Source: UBA4877 sp002399345 (GTDB taxonomy: Bacteria; Bacillota; Thermoanaerobacteria; Thermoanaerobacterales; UBA4877). Taken from it: 64,000 bases of DNA. Location of the stretch: assembly GCA_036752905.1 (NCBI GenBank), contig DAIORT010000005.1:1-64000 (forward strand), read 5' to 3'. Of this stretch, positions 37,053 through 45,218 are shown piece by piece (the stretch's first letter is position 1; each line of letters begins with the position of its first letter). Below the pieces are notes generated by a model, which made no database searches, was not told the DNA's origin, and worked only from the letters and a program-made list of their open reading frames with translations. The position numbers and the translations under genes were made by a program.

Positions 37053-37499
37053 TCAGAATGGAAGGTCATCATCGTCATCAATGGGAGTAAACCCCTCGTA
37101 ATGCGCTTCATCATCATTATTATTTTGTTTTTTGGCATTATTGCCACCCGCATATGGCGTCCCTGCGGAAGTCGACGATGAAGGCTTGCTCAGGAATTTA
37201 ACCTCATCAGCCACAATCTCTGTGGTCCATCTTCTCTTGCCGTCATTTCCTTCCCAGCTTCTGGTTTGTATGCGTCCAGACACAGCGACCTGCTGGCCCT
37301 TGATGATGTTACTGGCACATATCTCTGCCAGCTTCCTCCATACCACTATAGGTATAAAGTCAGCCTCCCTTTCTCCTTGCTGGTTCGTAAAATTCCTGTC
37401 AACAGCCAATGTAAAAGTGGCGACGGGTACACCGTTGCCTGCTGTAAATCTGAGTTCCGGATCCTTTGTTAACCTTCCAATCAAAATTGCTTTATTCAA
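37053..37499 (-). CDS. ssb: Single-stranded DNA-binding protein
   Basis: 148 residues from the TTG at 37499 (GGGTGG upstream; gives the normal N-terminus MNKAILIGRLTKDPE). OB-fold domain (1-105), a short linker rich in Asn/Gly/Ser, and the acidic interaction tail ending DDDDLPF that binds partner proteins. Lies between rpsF and rpsR as in most Firmicutes. Confidence 0.96.
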   Translation of the reverse strand: MNKAILIGRLTKDPELRFTAGNGVPVATFTLAVDRNFTNQQGEREADFIPIVVWRKLAEICASNIIKGQQVAVSGRIQTRSWEGNDGKRRWTTEIVADEVKFLSKPSSSTSAGTPYAGGNNAKKQNNNDDEAHYEGFTPIDDDDDLPF

Positions 37500-37515
37500 A
37501 CAGTACACCACCCTA

Positions 37516-37818
37516 CTATTTGTCTTTACTTTCCTTATTTATTTTATTTACTATTATATACCTCATTACACCGTCGGTTATTTTAAATACTCTCTCCAGC
37601 TCATCTTGTTCATTATTGTCAGTGCTGAAATTCATAAGTACATAATAACCCTCGTTTTTCTTGTTTATCGGATAAGCCAGCCTTCTCCTTCCCCATTCAT
37701 CAATGTTGACTGGTCTGTCCTCACTTTCCACTATGCCTTTGAACCTTTCAATCATTTTCTGCCTTTTTTCATCATCAATGTTGGTATCCAAGACATATAA
37801 AGCTTCGTAAGCTTTCAT
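37516..37818 (-). CDS. rpsF: Small-subunit ribosomal protein bS6
   Basis: 100 residues; family core EALYVLDTNIDDEKRQKM and EWGRRRLAYPINKKNEGYYV. Good ribosome site GAGGAGGTGAGG before the ATG. First gene of the rpsF-ssb-rpsR unit with its own promoter and a probable S6:S18-binding leader. Confidence 0.97.
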   Translation of the reverse strand: MKAYEALYVLDTNIDDEKRQKMIERFKGIVESEDRPVNIDEWGRRRLAYPINKKNEGYYVLMNFSTDNNEQDELERVFKITDGVMRYIIVNKINKESKDK

Positions 37819-37842
37819 TACCTCACCTCCTCACGGACTATG

Positions 37843-37861
37843 GCCCCGGTACTTCCGGAGC
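37843..37861 (-). ncRNA. Probable rpsF leader (S6:S18-binding hairpin)
   Basis: In the roughly 54-base 5' leader a hairpin GCTCCGG / CCGGGGC with loop AAGTA (GU pair allowed) is followed by CCATAGTCCG before the ribosome site. Known rpsF leaders carry a CCG-containing hairpin that binds the S6:S18 complex and represses the operon; the match is by eye. Confidence 0.5.
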
Positions 37862-37878
37862 AAGGACGCCTACGTTGT

Positions 37879-37907
37879 ATTATAGCATTACTCATTATCG
37901 GATTCAA
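37879..37907 (-). promoter_or_regulatory. Sigma-A-type promoter of rpsF-ssb-rpsR
   Basis: -35 TTGAAT (37907-37902), 17-base spacer, -10 TATAAT (37884-37879). It lies at and inside the 3' end of the upstream DUF951 gene, giving a short leader to rpsF. Confidence 0.8.
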
Positions 37908-38094
37908 CTGCTCTTTTTACCACTTTTTTAACACTTTTTTCAAACTTTTTCCTCGGTATCATCACCGAGTGTCCGCACCCTCTGCATACAATGCGAAAGT
38001 CCATGCCCACCCTTATGACCTCCCACTCATCCGAGCCGCAGGGATGCGGTTTCTTCATCTTAACTATATCTCCTACATTATATACCTCAGGCAT
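37888..38094 (-). CDS. DUF951 protein
   Basis: 68 residues from the ATG at 38094 (AAGGAGTGA upstream). Conserved features of the family: MPEVYNVGDIVKMKKPHPCG, then EWEVIRVGMDFRIVCRGCGHSV, with cysteines in HPCGS and CRGCG that may bind metal, and a basic tail. Function unknown. The family sits upstream of rpsF in many Firmicutes. Confidence 0.85.
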   Translation of the reverse strand: MPEVYNVGDIVKMKKPHPCGSDEWEVIRVGMDFRIVCRGCGHSVMIPRKKFEKSVKKVVKRAVESDNE

Positions 38095-38113
38095 AAACTC
38101 ACTCCTTAATCTA

Positions 38114-38332
38114 TCATCTTTCTTCCCACTTTCCCGCCTCATTTTTTAAATATATCTTGGCCTCAGCACCACCTATCCATGACATATCTTTGTCATCGGT
38201 CAGTATTGACACGCTGCAGGATGTATCCACATCCCTGGGCGTAGGTATTATCTTATATTCCCTCTTGATCTTCTTAAGCCTCTTCTCTGCCAGCAGGCCC
38301 TGCTGAGTAGATTTAAAAGCAACTAAATACAC
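38114..38332 (-). CDS. DUF3343 protein (putative sulfur/selenium carrier partner)
   Basis: 72 residues matching DUF3343 (VAFKSTQQGLLAEKRLKK, PTPRDVDTSCSVSI). This small family is often next to yedF-type genes and has been associated with selenium or sulfur trafficking. The conserved Cys in DTSCSVS is retained. It follows yedF by 10 bases. Confidence 0.8.
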   Translation of the reverse strand: MYLVAFKSTQQGLLAEKRLKKIKREYKIIPTPRDVDTSCSVSILTDDKDMSWIGGAEAKIYLKNEAGKWEER

Positions 38333-38342
38333 TCGTCATCCC

Positions 38343-38948
38343 TCAAATCTTGATGGTATTGGCGGCTGAGTTCATCTTCTCGACAATATCATACATGTTG
38401 GTCACCTTGCCGATCGCCAGCTTGTCCTTCACGCCGTAAAAATCAAGGCAGGTACCGCAGGCAAATATTTCCGTACCGCTCTTCTCCAGTTTCTTCAGAT
38501 CATCCAGCGACTGTGAACCGGATATCGCCAAGGATACGCCTTTATTAACAAATATCAAAGTTGCCGGCTTTATATCGGCCTGGGTCAGGGAGTAGATATA
38601 GTTTTTCATGAGAAGTGTGCCCAGCTCTTCATCACCCGTACCCAGCATATCGGATGAAATCATTATGAGCAGACCCTTTCCTTGCGGTGTATCCGATGTA
38701 AAGGCTGTCTCTGCTTGGCAGGCCTGATTTCCCTTCTTCTTTTCTATGGTGATATAGGATACTTTACCGTCTTTTTTGATCTGGGGCTTTGATCCCACAG
38801 ACTCTGCCAATCTGGATAGATTCTCTACGGCTGTCTCGTTATCTACCGATATGGTTATGCTTCCTTCTTCTATGCCGTCCAAAGCCTTTTTAGCCATAAC
38901 CACAGGCTTAGGGCAGGCCAGGCCTCTTGCGTCTAGTTCCTTATTCAT
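38343..38948 (-). CDS. yedF: YedF-type sulfurtransferase-like protein
   Basis: 201 residues from the ATG at 38948 (GGAAGGGGAAG upstream). An N-terminal TusA/SirA-like domain with the CPKP motif (ARGLACPKPVVMAKKAL) is fused to a DsrE-like domain with a second conserved cysteine (IFACGTCLDFYG). The family is linked to selenium metabolism by gene context in other genomes. Forms a pair with the DUF3343 gene; its start overlaps the end of cvpA by 4 bases. Confidence 0.88.
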   Translation of the reverse strand: MNKELDARGLACPKPVVMAKKALDGIEEGSITISVDNETAVENLSRLAESVGSKPQIKKDGKVSYITIEKKKGNQACQAETAFTSDTPQGKGLLIMISSDMLGTGDEELGTLLMKNYIYSLTQADIKPATLIFVNKGVSLAISGSQSLDDLKKLEKSGTEIFACGTCLDFYGVKDKLAIGKVTNMYDIVEKMNSAANTIKI

Positions 38949-39511
38949 AGTATCTTCCCCTTCCATTTATATAATTTATTTATTTTAGCCGGCAAAATAC
39001 CGGCCAATGGATTGTCTGTCAAAAACCAGCTTCCCAGCTTGGACCCATTAATCGCCGTCATAAATGCCGCAGGCAGCGCATCCTTAGCAAGACTCAGTAT
39101 AAGGAAAATAAAGCACACAATTATGAGTCCCTCCGCCAGACCGGCTACAAGCCCTCCCACGCTGTTTATAACATTAAGCCCAGGCAGCTTGGCCACACTA
39201 TTCACTAAAGAAATTATAATCTTTATTATGATTTTAATCAACAAAAAGCAAAGCACAAACCCAGTGATGACAAGTATCGCATGCGCCGCTATGCCGGGGT
39301 TACGAGATTTTGATGCCATATTGCCCACCGACTTTACCAGCGGAGTCAATGTATAGAGCCATTTCACCGTATACGGGCATAGCCTCAAGGCCCCATACCA
39401 ATTTACCAGGGCAGCCACCGGGCCGGCCACAGTCAGCACAAAACCCTTGAAAAGCCCCAGGATGGCCGGTAAAATAATCATAGCCAGTATTATCAAGTCA
39501 ACTGCATTCAT
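38945..39511 (-). CDS. CvpA-family membrane protein
   Basis: 188 residues with four predicted membrane helices and the CvpA N-terminal pattern (MNAVDLIILAMIILPAILGL). In E. coli CvpA is needed for colicin V production; in Firmicutes the role is unclear. Overlaps the beta-propeller gene by 4 bases and yedF by 4 bases, so one transcriptional unit. Confidence 0.85.
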   Translation of the reverse strand: MNAVDLIILAMIILPAILGLFKGFVLTVAGPVAALVNWYGALRLCPYTVKWLYTLTPLVKSVGNMASKSRNPGIAAHAILVITGFVLCFLLIKIIIKIIISLVNSVAKLPGLNVINSVGGLVAGLAEGLIIVCFIFLILSLAKDALPAAFMTAINGSKLGSWFLTDNPLAGILPAKINKLYKWKGKIL

Positions 39512-40542
39512 TTTCCTTCCCCCTGCGTAAGCGTAATCAAGTCCGCCCCCGACCTTCCTACGGCCAGCACCCTGTCCTTGTTCTTCAGCGGCACCAGATA
39601 GTCTATGTCCCTCATATCGTCATAGGAAGCTATCACCTTGCCGCCGGGGCTGAACAGCCTCACCGTCCTGTCACCTAAAACCAGCACTCCTTTGTGTGCG
39701 GGATATACACTGTGAGCGCCGGACAGGTTCATCTTAAAGAGCGAGCGCCCGCCGGCGGCCTGGCCGTACAACCTTCCCCCCGCGCATACAAATATATTCC
39801 CGTCATCATCAATGCATCCGCAGTCAGAGTCCATATCCTTCTCGAAGACCTTCTTGCCATTATCCGATAAAGAAAGCAGCTTCTTGTTAAGTATAGCCGA
39901 AATGCCTTCATCCGTCGCCTTTACCATGAGCGGAACACACCCATCCAGCTCTTGCGCCCATTTAAGGCTGCCCTCCCTGTCATAGGCAGTAATCCTTCCG
40001 CCCAGCTTCTTCGAGGTGTTGGCTGATGCCACATAAACCATATCACCCTCAAAATCATAATCCATTATATAATCATCGGATGCAACCCAATCATTCAGCT
40101 TGGCGCCTCTCTCATTCAGTTCCGCCATATGATTCACATTATCCTTAAGATAAACCATAAATACATTATCACCCTGCTTAATCTTAACGTCCTCTATATT
40201 TCCCCCTGCATTGTACGACCAAAGCTCCTTGCCGTGCCTGTCATATCCGTTGAGAACATCCCCACCCTTGCCGTCATACACCGTCAGGATATCACCCGAG
40301 GCAATCACCGGCTCATCGGCATTCACACTGATACTGTGATCACATTTCCCATCCTTATCATAATGCATAACCTTTCCGCTCCTGAATCCCCAGAAGCCAT
40401 CCGTATCCGGAATAAAATTAGTATATATATCATAAGTAATCTCAGAAGAAAGGTTCATCGCCTGTATATTGGCACCCGTAAAGCCGGAGTACAAACAATA
40501 ACCCCCTACTATTACTATAAGCAGCAAAAAAAACTTCTTCAT
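39508..40542 (-). CDS. Exported or anchored PQQ/WD-like beta-propeller protein
   Basis: 344 residues from the ATG at 40542 (GGGGAG upstream). N-terminal hydrophobic segment (FFLLLIVIVGGYCLYSG), then repeated strands of PQQ-like type (YDKDGKCDHSI, YDRHGKELWSYNAGGN, YDREGSLKWAQELDGC, LFSPGGKVIASYDD). Binding partner unknown. First gene of the cvpA-yedF run. Confidence 0.8.
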   Translation of the reverse strand: MKKFFLLLIVIVGGYCLYSGFTGANIQAMNLSSEITYDIYTNFIPDTDGFWGFRSGKVMHYDKDGKCDHSISVNADEPVIASGDILTVYDGKGGDVLNGYDRHGKELWSYNAGGNIEDVKIKQGDNVFMVYLKDNVNHMAELNERGAKLNDWVASDDYIMDYDFEGDMVYVASANTSKKLGGRITAYDREGSLKWAQELDGCVPLMVKATDEGISAILNKKLLSLSDNGKKVFEKDMDSDCGCIDDDGNIFVCAGGRLYGQAAGGRSLFKMNLSGAHSVYPAHKGVLVLGDRTVRLFSPGGKVIASYDDMRDIDYLVPLKNKDRVLAVGRSGADLITLTQGEGK

Positions 40543-40606
40543 AACATTTCTCCCCAATGTATATAAAATCATGTTTCTGCAAAAATTATCTAAAGGAGGA
40601 TGGTAT

Positions 40607-41194
40607 ATGGACACGGTAAACTATAAGGATAAAACTGCTAAACTGCTCATAAAAAAATCTCTCTGCCGCTATATATACGGTAAGGATATACACAGCCTTG
40701 TTTTCCTGTGTATTGGCTCGGACCGCTCCACCGGTGACAGTCTGGGGCCGCTGGTCGGGCACCAGCTAAACCGTTTACCGCGTATCGGTAAGGAATGCAG
40801 CATTTATGGGACGCTGGATGAGCCTGTTCACGCTCAAAATTTAAAACAAAAAACCAAAATGATATTAAGTACCGTAAAAGACCCCTATATCGTAGCTATA
40901 GACGCATCCTTAGGCTCTTTAGATAAGATAGGAAGGATTATTGTGGAACGCGGCCCGTTAAAACCCGGAGCGGGAGTAAGTAAAAAGCTCGATCCCGTCG
41001 GTGACGTAAGGATCACAGGAGTAGTCAATATCTCCGGATTCATGGAGTTTTCCGTACTTCAAAACACACGGCTGTCCGTAGTCATGAACATGGCGGCAAT
41101 CATCAGTTCTGCCATATGGCTCGCCTTCCTGTCAATGACACATGAATCCTCACAAGATACGCTTTCCGGCAGCCGGCTTAGCCCACTGCCTTAA
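40607..41194 (+). CDS. yyaC: Sporulation protein YyaC-like
   Basis: 195 residues from the ATG at 40607 with AAAGGAGG upstream. Matches the YyaC/Gpr-like fold (FLCIGSDRSTGDSLGPLVG, DASLGSLDKIGRI, VGDVRITGVVNISGFMEF). Family members are linked to endospore formation. The last 45 bases overlap the 3' end of the convergent Crp-type gene. Confidence 0.88.
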   Translation: MDTVNYKDKTAKLLIKKSLCRYIYGKDIHSLVFLCIGSDRSTGDSLGPLVGHQLNRLPRIGKECSIYGTLDEPVHAQNLKQKTKMILSTVKDPYIVAIDASLGSLDKIGRIIVERGPLKPGAGVSKKLDPVGDVRITGVVNISGFMEFSVLQNTRLSVVMNMAAIISSAIWLAFLSMTHESSQDTLSGSRLSPLP

Positions 41195-41827
41195 AATCTC
41201 CGGCCTCTCTATCGTATAGAACCCATCGCTGCCTTGCAATACGCCCAGACCGGCAAACTCGTTTAAAACCTCTGAAGCGCCCGCCTGGCCGACACCCGCC
41301 ATCCTGCATATATCCTCCATGCTCAGTCTAAGGCCTGGCCCGGTATAACCATTTCCCTGTCTCTTACCATACCTGTCATATATCATCAGCAGGCTTGCCG
41401 CTACCCGCCTGTAAGCATTATCAAAGCTCAGGGTTTCAAGATTCTGCACCAGACGTCCAAGCTTATTTGCCAGCGACTTAACCACTGCAATGCTAAGATC
41501 GTTATTCTCTTTTAAAAGATGCAAAAAATCGCCCTTGGGTATCATCTTTAATACCGAATACTCCAGTGTCTCACTTGTCACCCGGTTTTGCTCATCCGCG
41601 AACATCTCCACCTCGCCAAAAATGTCTCCGTCATCCAAGAGCAGGACTATCCTGTCTGTGCCCGCGTCGTCATGCATTATATACACAACCTTGCCCCGGA
41701 TTATAAAATATATGTAGTCTCCCGGGTTATCCTCCATGTTAATAGTCTCGCCCTTTTTGTACACCTTGTCCCATCCCGTCGTTTTGAAAACATCTCTGAA
41801 ATATTCCTTGGTATCTAAATCAAACAT
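41150..41827 (-). CDS. Second Crp/Fnr-family regulator
   Basis: 225 residues from the ATG at 41827 (AGAGGAGTGA upstream); the longer open frame to 42013 runs back through a terminator. cNMP-binding-like domain (YIYFIIRGKVVYIMHDD) and a helix-turn-helix (MEDICRMAGVGQAGASEVLN). No iron-sulfur cysteines. It converges with yyaC with overlapping 3' ends. Confidence 0.88.
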   Translation of the reverse strand: MFDLDTKEYFRDVFKTTGWDKVYKKGETINMEDNPGDYIYFIIRGKVVYIMHDDAGTDRIVLLLDDGDIFGEVEMFADEQNRVTSETLEYSVLKMIPKGDFLHLLKENNDLSIAVVKSLANKLGRLVQNLETLSFDNAYRRVAASLLMIYDRYGKRQGNGYTGPGLRLSMEDICRMAGVGQAGASEVLNEFAGLGVLQGSDGFYTIERPEILRQWAKPAAGKRIL

Positions 41828-41887
41828 AGAGTTCACTCCTCTGACCATTATATCATATCTGCAGGGAGCATACCCAGAATTGAAGAC

Positions 41888-41927
41888 AAAAATAAAAAGT
41901 CCCTGAAAATTAAATCTCAGGGACTTT
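41888..41927 (-). terminator. Terminator of the first YfcC-type gene
   Basis: An 11-bp stem AAAGTCCCTGA/TCAGGGACTTT with the minus-strand T run TTTTTATTTTT. Confidence 0.85.
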
Positions 41928-41931
41928 AGTC

Positions 41932-43356
41932 TTACACATACCCAATGGCAATACTTATCGCAATTAAGATACCCTCCGTCAGGAGCAAAAGTAAAAAGAG
42001 AGGGATAAACCATTTAATCCATTTTTGCATGGGTATTCCCGCAACCGCGCAAATAATCGGCGTGGAAGCAGTCGGCCATAAAACATTAGAGAGTCCGTCA
42101 CCATACTGAAAGGCAAGCACGGCCACCTGTCTGGAAATATGCAGTATATCGGCCAGCGGAGCCATGATCGGCATACTGACGACAGCCATTCCACTGCTGG
42201 ATGGAATCAAGAAATTAAGCACTGTCTGGAATAACAGCATAGCCTCGCCTGCAATCCATTTCGGCAGGTGTAATAATGGAATGGAAAGAGCATAAATAAT
42301 AGTATCCATTATATTGCCCTCATTGAGTACGATCAGGATAGAGCGCGCCACGCCTACCACAAGCGCAGCCATTGCAATCTCAGAGATGGACTTCTCTATT
42401 TTTTTGCAGATCGTATTCGCACTCCATCCCATGATGATACTGCTTACGATACCCATAATAAAGAATACCGTACAGATCTCTTGAAAATACCAGCCCTTTG
42501 CTGAGCATCCCCATATAATCACCACGATACCGCTCGCCAGGGTTAAAAGAACCAACTTCTCACGTAAACCAAAAGATTGATTCATTACGGCATCTTTGTC
42601 AACCCCCAGATGGTCAAATGACACACCATATACGGCACTCTTGCTTGGATCCGCCTCCACTTGCAGCGCATATCTGATTATGTAGACAGATGCAACTGCT
42701 ATCATAACCACATGGGAAAATATCCTGAATCCAGAACCGGAGAGCTGGGCCACTCCCGCAATGCTCTGCGCCATCCCCACATTAAACGGATTCATAACAG
42801 CGCACGAAAAACCAATGGATGTCGCCAGTGCGACTATGGCGGTGCCTACTATCGCATCATAGCCCATAGCGATAGTGATACCTGCAAAGATTGGAATAAA
42901 GGGATACATCTCTTCAAAAATACCAATGGTAGAAGAAGTAATTCCAATAATTAGCAAAAATACAGGTATAATAATAGTGCGGTATTTACCACGCACCCTC
43001 TTTAAAAGCTTAGATACCAGTCCATTAAGAGCACCGCTGGAAATGATCAAATTAATGGAAGAATAAGAAATGAAGACAAAAAATATAATGTCGCCTGCAT
43101 CAACCAAACCCTTATAAATACTGCCGAACAGCTGAAACAATGTCACAGGCGTTGACGCCACCTTGTGATATGTTCCGGGAACAACCAACATTTTCCCGGC
43201 ACTGTTTGCTGCCCTGTCAAAAGTACCGGCAGGCATAATCCATGAAGCCAAAGCACAAATTGCGGCTATAGCAAAAAGCAAAAGATAGATATGGGGCACC
43301 TCGAGTTTTCGCTTTTTCACCTCATGACCTTCTTGATTAGTACTTGGTGATGTCAT
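41932..43356 (-). CDS. YfcC-family membrane carrier (copy 1)
   Basis: 474 residues, about 12 hydrophobic segments. Motifs shared with the other two copies here: ASWIMPAGTFDR at the N-terminus, SIGFSCAVMNPFNVGMAQ, IPSSSGMAVVSMPIMAPLAD and QYGDGLSNVLWPT. The family is thought to transport amino-acid- or peptide-like anions. Preceded by AAAAGGGGAGC. Not in an operon: alone between terminators. Confidence 0.85.
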   Translation of the reverse strand: MTSPSTNQEGHEVKKRKLEVPHIYLLLFAIAAICALASWIMPAGTFDRAANSAGKMLVVPGTYHKVASTPVTLFQLFGSIYKGLVDAGDIIFFVFISYSSINLIISSGALNGLVSKLLKRVRGKYRTIIIPVFLLIIGITSSTIGIFEEMYPFIPIFAGITIAMGYDAIVGTAIVALATSIGFSCAVMNPFNVGMAQSIAGVAQLSGSGFRIFSHVVMIAVASVYIIRYALQVEADPSKSAVYGVSFDHLGVDKDAVMNQSFGLREKLVLLTLASGIVVIIWGCSAKGWYFQEICTVFFIMGIVSSIIMGWSANTICKKIEKSISEIAMAALVVGVARSILIVLNEGNIMDTIIYALSIPLLHLPKWIAGEAMLLFQTVLNFLIPSSSGMAVVSMPIMAPLADILHISRQVAVLAFQYGDGLSNVLWPTASTPIICAVAGIPMQKWIKWFIPLFLLLLLTEGILIAISIAIGYV

Positions 43357-43823
43357 AAAAAGCTCCCCTTTTCAGTCTGAATATTGATATGACTATTTAA
43401 ACATCAATATGCAACCTTATTAGTTTTTTTACCAAGTATTATAGCACAAAGGTAAGATAATGCCAATCACTTCAATAAAATAAAAATGCCCCGGGAGTAT
43501 TGGCGGGGCAAGGCCTGGCAGTTTGTGTCATAGAGACAAGTATATGTAAAATCGCCGGCTATTTATCAATAATGTTATGAAAATTTATACTTATAAAGAA
43601 CTTATGACCCTCAGGGTAAATCGCCGTTATCAGGTACTTTAATTTTCTGGCCAATCTTAAGAGTATCATAATTACATTATGCACTTTTAAGATAAATAAA
43701 AAAAGACCTAAAATCCATTATTTACAATGGTTATTAGACCCTTTATTTTTTATAACTGTTAAATAACTTAATATTAAAAGTGTGCAGAAGAATCATCTCC
43801 ATGTGTTATTGTTATCAATATTT
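43357..43823. other. 467-base intergenic stretch
   Basis: Contains a GC-rich imperfect hairpin (TGCCCCG ... CGGGGCA at about 43487-43510) and palindromic repeat copy 1 near the toxin gene. No ORF or RNA gene recognised. Confidence 0.5.
43667..43745. repeat. Direct/palindromic repeat copy 1
   Basis: About 74 bases nearly identical to 45119-45192: ATAATTACATTATGCACTTT, then AAATAAAA, then a palindrome around CCATTATTTACAATGG. On the minus strand it ends in TTTTTTTA and can act as terminator of the toxin gene. The two copies bracket the toxin-antitoxin pair in the same orientation. Confidence 0.7.
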
Positions 43824-44258
43824 TTATAAATTAATACCGAGTAGTTCTAATGTAATGGCGGCAATTTCTTCTTTTTTTGCTGTAGATATCTCTCCAACCT
43901 TTTCATACATATCCTTTTTTAAAACAGGCTGAGTTAATTGGATTTGAGCCATGCACTTTTCTAATACATCATCATTTTTTATATTTCCCTCATTTGGCTG
44001 CAAAAGAACATCAAATCTTTGTTGATATTTTATAGTTGTTGAAAGTGGTGCAATCCTTATTAATAACGATTCTTCATCATTATTTTCTAAACAATTTTGT
44101 ACTACTATTACAGTTCTAGAAGGGTGAAAGTTCCTCATATTTATTACTCTATCACTAGGGAGCAATCTTATTAAATCATCTCTTAATTTCCATATTTCTC
44201 CAAATGTAAACTTTCTATTGTCTTTTAAAGTTTCAACTGCCTTATAAGGTCTTGACAT
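43824..44258 (-). CDS. PemK/MazF-like toxin (predicted)
   Basis: 144 residues from the ATG at 44258 (GGAGAG upstream). Looks like the PemK/MazF barrel: FGEIWKLRDDLIRLLP near 18, HPSRTVIVVQNCLENND near 44, RIAPLSTTIKYQQRFDVLL near 66. PemK-type proteins are ribosome-independent mRNA endonucleases. It overlaps the Panacea-domain gene by 17 bases, the order being antitoxin first, toxin second. Divergent from classical MazF, so the call is tentative. Confidence 0.65.
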   Translation of the reverse strand: MSRPYKAVETLKDNRKFTFGEIWKLRDDLIRLLPSDRVINMRNFHPSRTVIVVQNCLENNDEESLLIRIAPLSTTIKYQQRFDVLLQPNEGNIKNDDVLEKCMAQIQLTQPVLKKDMYEKVGEISTAKKEEIAAITLELLGINL

Positions 44259-44910
44259 ACTCTGCTCTCTCCGTTGTATCTCGTGTGGCTTCATAAGAAT
44301 CAAGAATGAATTTCTCATATTCTTTATAATTATCTTCTTTTACTTTAAAAACTTCTTTCTCTTTAAGTTTTTTCTGTGCCCGCTTTAAATTAGCGGTTGA
44401 AAACTTAAATATATTATTCTTCATTTCTTTCATCCCCTTTGCTGAGGCCATGGACTTATAATATCTTTTCATTAAATCAGTATCTATTACTTCATTACAA
44501 ATTTCTTTGTCATTTAATTTTCCTCTTGCAATAATCCAAGGAATTTCGCTGTGGTTCATATTTTCTAGCTTATCAGCAGTACAAGGCCCGTATTTTCTTA
44601 ATACCTTATTAATTATATTCAATCTATAACCTGGTATATAACTATTTAATCTATCAAAAATAGAATTAGCAAAGTCTATTTCCATATCTAAATTATTATA
44701 CCCAAATTTAGAATATTTAATATACAATGGCTTTAAAACCGCACCATGAATCCAAGCTTCAAAGTCCTTATCAATTAACTTTTCACCATTTAAAGCCAAA
44801 CTCCATGCTTGACAATAATACATTAACTTTTGAAGTTTCTTGTTCGATATTTCTAAACCATGCAAGTTGCAATAAGCTATTATATAATTTGACAAATCAT
44901 TATAATCCAT
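44242..44910 (-). CDS. Panacea-domain (DUF4065) antitoxin-like protein
   Basis: 222 residues from the ATG at 44910; an in-frame GTG at 44943 would add 11. N-terminal Panacea/GepA-like domain: NKKLQKLMYYCQAWSLAL, then DFEAWIHGAVLKPLYIKYSKFG, with the family trait of an N-terminal KLQKLxYY helix and a WxxGPV-like WIHGAV motif. Panacea domains neutralise many unrelated toxin domains; the C-terminal 80 basic residues are probably the toxin-specific part. Confidence 0.8.
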   Translation of the reverse strand: MDYNDLSNYIIAYCNLHGLEISNKKLQKLMYYCQAWSLALNGEKLIDKDFEAWIHGAVLKPLYIKYSKFGYNNLDMEIDFANSIFDRLNSYIPGYRLNIINKVLRKYGPCTADKLENMNHSEIPWIIARGKLNDKEICNEVIDTDLMKRYYKSMASAKGMKEMKNNIFKFSTANLKRAQKKLKEKEVFKVKEDNYKEYEKFILDSYEATRDTTERAEYVKTL

Positions 44911-45118
44911 AAGATTTATTTTATCCCCCGTTAATCTAATCACTTTTTACTATTCCCACTAATATTGTACCATCCCTGTTTTTATATGTCATTATATTTT
45001 AAAGAAATATATAGGAAAAAACACTTTACCAATCTTTGTAGTACAGCGCAAAATGGCCGTACCCTTGTACTAATGTTACTCACACATTTGGATTGCTGGA
45101 TAATTCTGCAAAATCTTA

Positions 45119-45195
45119 TTATAATTACATTATGCACTTTTTAAGCTAAATAAAAGAGGCCTGAAAACCACTATTTACAATGGTTATCAGACCTT
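45119..45195. repeat. Direct/palindromic repeat copy 2
   Basis: Second copy of the 74-base repeat at 43667; its palindrome (GGCCTGA...TCAGACC with inner AACCA/TGGTT) follows the M20 gene and has a T run on the minus strand, so it is the likely terminator there. The DNA between 44944 and 45118 shows nothing else. Confidence 0.7.
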
Positions 45196-45218
45196 AAGAG
45201 CCGTCCACTTGTGCTACA

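Noticed and set aside
41828..42013. Longer N-terminus for the second Crp-type protein
   Set aside because: It would translate back across a strong terminator and the carrier gene's end; the ATG at 41827 has a good ribosome site.
43480..43520. GC-rich hairpin as an RNA gene
   Set aside because: Short imperfect stem without promoter or known RNA features; left as unexplained.
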